Shown in pieces: positions 59,228-64,000 of a stretch of DNA of 64,000 nt. Under the pieces are notes generated by a model. That model was given only the letters and a program-made list of their open reading frames with translations. It was not told where the DNA came from and made no database searches. The translations under genes were made by a program, and so were the position numbers. Position 1 is the first letter of the stretch. Each line of letters begins with the position of its first letter. Origin of the DNA: Bradyrhizobium cytisi (GTDB lineage Bacteria; Pseudomonadota; Alphaproteobacteria; Rhizobiales; Xanthobacteraceae); NCBI RefSeq assembly GCF_008123515.1, contig NZ_VSSR01000060.1, positions 54,495 through 118,494 of the forward strand. The letters are read 5' to 3'.

Positions 59228-60589
59228 TCAGGCCACCTTGAAGTCATTCCAGCGCTTGTTCATGTAGGCCGCCTCGTCCATCAGCGTGTTCCAGCACGAG
59301 ATGTTCTTGACGCGGTCGAGGAACGAGCCGCCGTCGCGCTTGGTGCCGGCCTTCTCCATCGCGACGCCATAGGGATCGTTGATGACTTCCGGCGCCGGCT
59401 TGCCGTCGTACCAGAAGTCCCATTCGGCAGCGGTCAGGAACTTCTTCGCCGTCGACGGCACCGGACTGTAGTAGCCGTAGCGGCCGACGAAGCCGCCCTG
59501 CCAGCCCGAGAGATACCAGTTGAGATATTCATAGGCGGCGTCGAGCTTCTTGCCGGAGAGGTGCTTCATCAGGCCCATGCCGTTGCACCAGCCGCGATAG
59601 CCTTCCTTGCCGTTCTTGACGTTGACCGGCGCGTAAACGCAGGGGATCTCCTTGACGCGGACCGCGGCAACGGCCGGCGACCACATCGACTGGATCACCA
59701 CTTCGCCTGCGGCCATCAGCTGCACCGACTGGTCGAAAGTGGTCCAGGTCGCGCGGAACTGGCCCTGCTTCTTCAGCTCGATCAGCTTGTTGCAGGTGAA
59801 GTCGATCTCCTCCTTGGTCATGTTGCCCTTGTTGCCGTACTTGATCAGTCCGGCACTTTCGAAGCAGAGCGCGGCATCCATGATGCCGATCGCGGGCACG
59901 TCGAGGATCGCGGCCTTGCCCTTGAACTTGGGATCGATCAGATCCTTCCATTCGGTCACTTCATGGCCGACGAGATCGGGGCGGTAACCGATGGAGTCGG
60001 CGTTGTAGACTTGCGGCAGGAAGGTCGCCCATTCGGTGACGCCGTCGTTCAGATCGGTTGAATCGGGCTTCGCGATATACATGGCTTCGTAGGGCGAGAT
60101 GCCCTGGCGCGGGATCTTGTGGCCGTCGATCTCGCCCTTGGTGAAGATCGGCAGGATGTTGTCGAACTCCTTGATCTTCTTGACCTCAATGCCCTGGATC
60201 ACGCTGCGCTTGGCGGCGAGCTTGGCCTGCCAGCCCTCGAGATCGGCGATATCGACCGTATTAGGCTGGCTTATGAAGCGGTTGATGGCGGCGGAGGTGT
60301 CGAGGTTCTGCATCGTCACCTTGAAGCCGAGATCCTTGGCGGCCTGGTCGCCGATCGCCTTCACCACGGAATAGGAGACGCCGACATGGCGCAGCTCGAT
60401 GTCCTTGATCTCCTGCGCCCAGATGGTCGGGAATCCGCGGATCGCATCCGATCCTGCGGCTGCGCCCGCAACGGCCGCCGCACCCTTCAAGAGTGTGCGC
60501 CGGCTCAGCTTTTTCGTCGACTTGACGTCCGTTCTGGCCCCCGTTCCCGCCGGATCGGAAGTGAACGTCCCCTTAGTCCCGTCAGACAT
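59228..60589 (-). CDS. ABC transporter substrate-binding protein, PotD-like, Tat-exported
   Basis: 453 residues. A long polar leader is followed by a twin-arginine signal (KLSRRTLLKGAAAVAGAAAG) that ends near IWAQ. The rest has the spermidine/putrescine-binding fold (IADLEGWQAKLAAK; YEYLNWYLSGWQGGFVGRYG). It captures the substrate in the periplasm. Tat rather than Sec export suggests folding before export. Heads the operon with the two permeases and the ATPase. Confidence 0.88.
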   Translation of the reverse strand: MSDGTKGTFTSDPAGTGARTDVKSTKKLSRRTLLKGAAAVAGAAAGSDAIRGFPTIWAQEIKDIELRHVGVSYSVVKAIGDQAAKDLGFKVTMQNLDTSAAINRFISQPNTVDIADLEGWQAKLAAKRSVIQGIEVKKIKEFDNILPIFTKGEIDGHKIPRQGISPYEAMYIAKPDSTDLNDGVTEWATFLPQVYNADSIGYRPDLVGHEVTEWKDLIDPKFKGKAAILDVPAIGIMDAALCFESAGLIKYGNKGNMTKEEIDFTCNKLIELKKQGQFRATWTTFDQSVQLMAAGEVVIQSMWSPAVAAVRVKEIPCVYAPVNVKNGKEGYRGWCNGMGLMKHLSGKKLDAAYEYLNWYLSGWQGGFVGRYGYYSPVPSTAKKFLTAAEWDFWYDGKPAPEVINDPYGVAMEKAGTKRDGGSFLDRVKNISCWNTLMDEAAYMNKRWNDFKVA

Positions 60590-60784
60590 GGCAACCCTCG
60601 TTGGTTACGGTGAACGCTCGCACCGATCGCCATTGATCGGCTGCGGATGTGATCATTACGCGCAAGGCTAGGGGCGGAACTTTGCGAAGTAAAATTGGAA
60701 GTAAAAATTCGCCGTATAAATGCGGCTAATGGATCAGGCTGCTGCATTTGGTTTTGGCAGCGGCGCATAAGAAGGCGTCAGAAC

Positions 60785-62326
60785 GTGCATACAATGCGAT
60801 GGCTTCGATCGGGCGGGCTCGTTGGCGCAACAGGCGCAACAACGATTGCGCTATTGAGTGCCGCAACATTGTGCGCAGCGCGCGCCGGCGATGTGTCCGT
60901 TGCGCCGACGAAACTGAAGTCGATCGGCACGATCGATGCGCGCTTTCAATCCTACAACATCGAGATGACGGAAGTGACCGGCGGACGGTTCTGGAAGCCC
61001 TATCCGCGAACAATGCGCGCGCTTGATGCGCGGGATCGTTACGGCACGCGGCCGCCGATCGATCTTGCCAATGCGCGGCTGCGCAAGCTCGCGGCCGCCT
61101 TGGCGCCGGCCTATCTGCGCGTCAGCGGCAGCTGGGCCAATGCGACGTTCTTTGCCGACATGGACCCTGCGCCGGCCAAGCCCCCGCCGGGATTCGATTC
61201 CGTGCTCGGCCGCGCGCAATGGCGTGGTGTTATCGACTTCGCCCGCGCGGTCGATGCGGAGATCGTGACATCCTTTGCGATCAGCCCGGGCAGCCGCGCG
61301 GCGGATGGCGCATGGAAGACCGATCAGGCGGAGCGCCTGATCGACACGGCGCGTTCGCTGGGTGGCCGCATCGCAGCGGTGGAATTCATGAACGAGCCGA
61401 CACTCGCCGCGACGAACGGTGCACCGCCTGGATATGACGCGAAGGCCTATGGCCGAGACTTCAGGACCTTTCGCGAATGGATGCGGCGCGCGGCGCCCGA
61501 GACGCTGATCGTGGGTCCGGGTTCGATCGGCGACGCGCCATCGCCATCCGGGTCGGGCCTCACCACCCGCGACCTGCTTGCCGCGTCCGGCCCCGGCCTC
61601 GATCGCTTCTCCTATCACCACTACAATACGCTCTCGCCGCGCTGCGGTGGCCGCGACCATCCGGCGCGGGCGCTTTCCGAGCAATGGCTGGCGCGCACCG
61701 ACGCGACTCTCGCGATCTACAGCGCGCTGCGCGACAGATTCGAGCCGGGCAAGCCGATCTGGCTCACGGAGACCGCGGATGCCGCCTGCGGCGGCAATCG
61801 CTGGGACAAGACGTTTCTCGACGCGTTCCGCTACCTCGACCAGCTCGGGCGGCTGGCAAGAGCGGGCGTCCAGGTGGTGATGCACAACACGCTGGCCGCC
61901 AGCGACTACGGCCTGCTCGACGAAGGGACGTTCCGTCCGCGACCGAACTACTGGGCTGCGCTGCTCTGGCACCGGCTGATGGGAACGATCGTGCTCGACG
62001 CGAGCTTGGTCGCCGCGCCGGATCTCCATCTCTATGCGCATTGCCATCCGGGCCTGCGGGGCGCGGTGTCCGTGCTCGCGATCAACGCATCGCGGCATGC
62101 ATCATTCGCCCTGACGCTGTCGCATCCGGCCGAGCGTTACACGTTGCATGCGACACAGCTGCAAGGCGCGACCGTGCAGCTGAACGGCAAGACGCTCGCG
62201 CTGAGTGCCGATGATGAACTGCCCGGGCTTGAGCCGCGCGCAGCATCGGCGGGCGCGATCCGGCTTGCGCCGGCGACCATCACCTTCCTGGTATTTCCAG
62301 CAGCCGCGAATCCCGCCTGCCGTTAG
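60785..62326 (+). CDS. Exported glycoside hydrolase, GH79/heparanase-like
   Basis: 513 residues from a GTG at 60785 (GAAGG 9 nt upstream) or the ATG at 60794. A signal peptide (LVGATGATTIALLSAATLCA) precedes the TIM-barrel domain. The acid/base candidate is in EFMNEPTLAATNG, and the nucleophile candidate in KPIWLTETADAACGG. The C-terminal beta domain is rich in Ala and His. It may cleave beta-glucuronide links in plant or surface glycans. A monocistronic gene, divergent from the PotD-like gene and convergent with the MFS gene. Confidence 0.75.
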   Translation: MHTMRWLRSGGLVGATGATTIALLSAATLCAARAGDVSVAPTKLKSIGTIDARFQSYNIEMTEVTGGRFWKPYPRTMRALDARDRYGTRPPIDLANARLRKLAAALAPAYLRVSGSWANATFFADMDPAPAKPPPGFDSVLGRAQWRGVIDFARAVDAEIVTSFAISPGSRAADGAWKTDQAERLIDTARSLGGRIAAVEFMNEPTLAATNGAPPGYDAKAYGRDFRTFREWMRRAAPETLIVGPGSIGDAPSPSGSGLTTRDLLAASGPGLDRFSYHHYNTLSPRCGGRDHPARALSEQWLARTDATLAIYSALRDRFEPGKPIWLTETADAACGGNRWDKTFLDAFRYLDQLGRLARAGVQVVMHNTLAASDYGLLDEGTFRPRPNYWAALLWHRLMGTIVLDASLVAAPDLHLYAHCHPGLRGAVSVLAINASRHASFALTLSHPAERYTLHATQLQGATVQLNGKTLALSADDELPGLEPRAASAGAIRLAPATITFLVFPAAANPACR

Positions 62327-62332
62327 GCGCTC

Positions 62333-63634
62333 TCAGGATCTCAGCGAGTTGCGCGCGGTCTCCGGCGCCATCAAGGTCGCGACGATCGTGATGATCGACA
62401 GGGCGATGATGTAGAGCGACACCGGCCAGTACGATCCGGCCCAAGCAAGCAGCGCGGCCGCGATCAGAGGGGAAAAGCCGCCGCTGATCGCAGCCGCAAC
62501 GTTGGCACCCAGCGAAGCACCGCTGTAGCGCACCTGGGTGCGAAACAGCTCCGGCATGAATGCCGCCTTGGGTCCAAACAGCAGCGCATGCGTCAGCGTC
62601 ATCGTGACCACGAGCGCGAGCGTGATCAGCACCGGCTCTTTGGTGTCGAGGAACCAGAACAGCGGAAACGCCAGCGCCACCGAGAACACGCCGCCGGCCA
62701 GATACAATGCCTTGCGGCCGAAGATATCGGACAGCCAGCCGGCGAGCGGCAGCGTCGCGAATTCAACGATCGCGGCATAGACCACCGCATTCAGGATCAC
62801 CTGACGCGGCAGGCCGAGCTTGGTCGTGGCATAGACCACAGTGAAGACAGTGAGCAGATAAGCGAGCCCGACCTCCGACACCGTGATGCCGACCGCCAGC
62901 AGAAAGCTGCGCCAGTCGCGGCGAAGCACGTCCCACACCGGCTGCGCCAGCACCTCCTTGCGCTCGACCACCTCCTTGAAGTGCGGCGTCTCCGCGAGCT
63001 TGAGCCGCACGATGAAGCCGACCCCGACCAGCAAAATGCTGATCAGGAACGGCACGCGCCAGCCCCAGCTCAAGAAGTCCGCTTCGGGCAGTTGCGTCAT
63101 CAAGCCAAAGATGCCGGTGGAGGCGGCGACGCCGACGGGAAAGCCGATCTGCACCAGGCTGCCATAGAAGCCGCGCCGGTTGCCGGCATGCTCGGCCACC
63201 ATGACGACCGCGCCGCTCCACTCGCCGCCGAGACCGATGCCCTGGATGAAGCGGAGGATGACCAGCAGGATCGGCGCCCAGACGCCGATCTGGCTGTAGG
63301 TCGGCAGGCAGCCGATCAGGAACGTGCCGAGCCCCATCGCGATCATGGTCGCGACCAGCATTGTCTTGCGTCCGAGCCGGTCGCCATAGTGCCCGATGAT
63401 CGCGCCGCCGATCGGCCGCGCCACGAAGCCGACCGCGTAGGTCGAGAACGCCGCGAGCGTGCCGACAAAGGGATCGAAGCTTGGGAAGAACAGCTTGTTG
63501 AGCACGAGGGCTGCGGCGGTGCCGTAGATCAGGAAGTCGTACCATTCGATCGCAGTGCCGAGCGCGCTCGCCCACACCACATGCGCCGTCGTCGACCTCT
63601 CCGCCGCGCCGGAGACCCCAGTTGCTGCCGTCAT
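62333..63634 (-). CDS. MFS transporter, metabolite:H+ symporter (MHS) type
   Basis: About 433 residues with 12 membrane helices. MHS family signatures: GTAIEWYDFLIYGTAAALVL near the N-terminus, GHYGDRLGRKTMLVATMIAM, FIQGIGLGGEWSGAVVMVAE and PHFKEVVERKEV in the central loop. Proteins of this type carry organic acids such as citrate, alpha-ketoglutarate or shikimate. I take the ATG at 63634; an ATG at 63640 is also in frame. It stands alone next to a tandem repeat. Confidence 0.9.
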   Translation of the reverse strand: MTAATGVSGAAERSTTAHVVWASALGTAIEWYDFLIYGTAAALVLNKLFFPSFDPFVGTLAAFSTYAVGFVARPIGGAIIGHYGDRLGRKTMLVATMIAMGLGTFLIGCLPTYSQIGVWAPILLVILRFIQGIGLGGEWSGAVVMVAEHAGNRRGFYGSLVQIGFPVGVAASTGIFGLMTQLPEADFLSWGWRVPFLISILLVGVGFIVRLKLAETPHFKEVVERKEVLAQPVWDVLRRDWRSFLLAVGITVSEVGLAYLLTVFTVVYATTKLGLPRQVILNAVVYAAIVEFATLPLAGWLSDIFGRKALYLAGGVFSVALAFPLFWFLDTKEPVLITLALVVTMTLTHALLFGPKAAFMPELFRTQVRYSGASLGANVAAAISGGFSPLIAAALLAWAGSYWPVSLYIIALSIITIVATLMAPETARNSLRS

Positions 63635-63647
63635 TGCCATCCGCCCC

Positions 63648-63984
63648 AAGAATTCCAGACGACATCATGGCCAATCGCGGTGAGGCTTGCAACTTGGAGA
63701 CGCATTGCCTTTGACGGAGATCGCAGCGCCAGGTTTTGCACGTCACTGCTTCAACGGCCGTCATTGCGAGGAGCTCGCGACAAAATTGCGCAGCAATTTT
63801 GCGCTGATGCGACGAAGAATTCCAGACGACATCATGGCCAATCGCGGTGAGGCTTGCAACTTGGAGATGCATTGCCTTTGACGGAGATCGCAGCGCCAGG
63901 TTTTGCACGTCACTGCTTCAACGGCCGTCATTGCGAGGAGCTCGCGACAAAATTGCGCAGCAATTTTGCGCTGATGCGACGAAG
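63648..63984. repeat. Two tandem copies of a 167-bp unit plus a partial third
   Basis: Copy 1 spans 63648-63814 and copy 2 spans 63815-63981. They differ at one visible base (gagacgcatt versus gagatgcatt); the start of a third unit (aagattcca) follows with a 1-bp deletion. Each copy holds the motif cgtcattgcgag and an inverted repeat aaaattgcgcagcaatttt. The array continues at or past the window edge. No gene is visible here. Recent duplication or slippage is likely. Confidence 0.92.
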
Positions 63985-64000
63985 ATTCCATGGGGGGTGG

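Overview
The window looks like chromosome of a GC-rich alphaproteobacterium, most probably Bradyrhizobium or a close relative in the Nitrobacteraceae. The evidence is strong GC bias in third codon positions, a ROSE-type RNA thermometer with an RpoH-like promoter ahead of small heat-shock genes, a TRAP transporter, many CoA-dependent catabolic genes, and palindromic intergenic repeats of a type I associate with Bradyrhizobium and Rhodopseudomonas. These assignments come from reading the sequence, not from a database search. No rRNA, tRNA, CRISPR array, prophage or transposase was seen.

Layout. (1) 1-7.8 kb, minus strand: potassium-uptake operon (micro-ORF)-kdpF-kdpA-kdpB-kdpC-kdpD-kdpE, with a palindromic repeat between kdpB and kdpC. 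(2) 8.1-11.3 kb, plus strand: small unknown genes, including two paralogues and three very small membrane proteins, around a DapA-fold protein that has lost its Schiff-base lysine. Four similar 20-bp sites, each a pair of TTATG-like half-sites 11 bp apart, lie upstream of kdp and of three of these genes. (3) 11.4-13.7 kb: upp and an acyl-CoA ligase. (4) 13.7-23.7 kb, minus strand: a flagellar filament/hook module (fliC, fliD, fliS, flgD, flgE, flgN-like, flgK, flgL) headed by an ECF sigma gene. (5) 24.2-28.5 kb, plus strand: a HAD-family protein, a glycosyltransferase-like protein and a formyltransferase-like protein, possibly for surface or flagellin modification.

(6) 28.5-37.4 kb: a divergent catabolic locus. 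The minus arm has a TRAP transporter, an acyl-CoA dehydrogenase and a Cat2-type CoA-transferase. The plus arm has a CaiB-type CoA-transferase, a MaoC hydratase, a CitE lyase and an IclR regulator. Together they fit a C5 or branched dicarboxylate pathway (itaconate, mesaconate or methylsuccinate type). (7) 37.4-48.7 kb: an exported Gly/Ala-rich protein, then a minus-strand operon dctA-pdxA-prpD-prpD-(broken Bug-type binding-protein gene)-exported haem protein-FAH-family protein, with a divergent LysR regulator and a second LysR gene. Both PrpD proteins and the FAH protein carry twin-arginine signal peptides, which suggests periplasmic chemistry. (8) 48.8-51 kb: two small basic proteins and the heat-shock cluster hsp20-hsp20-unknown. 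(9) 51-60.6 kb, minus strand: a polyamine-type ABC importer, a three-subunit molybdenum hydroxylase and an amidase, which reads as one uptake and degradation pathway for an unknown nitrogenous compound. (10) 60.8-64 kb: an exported GH79-like glycosidase, an MHS-type MFS transporter and a 167-bp tandem duplication at the window edge.
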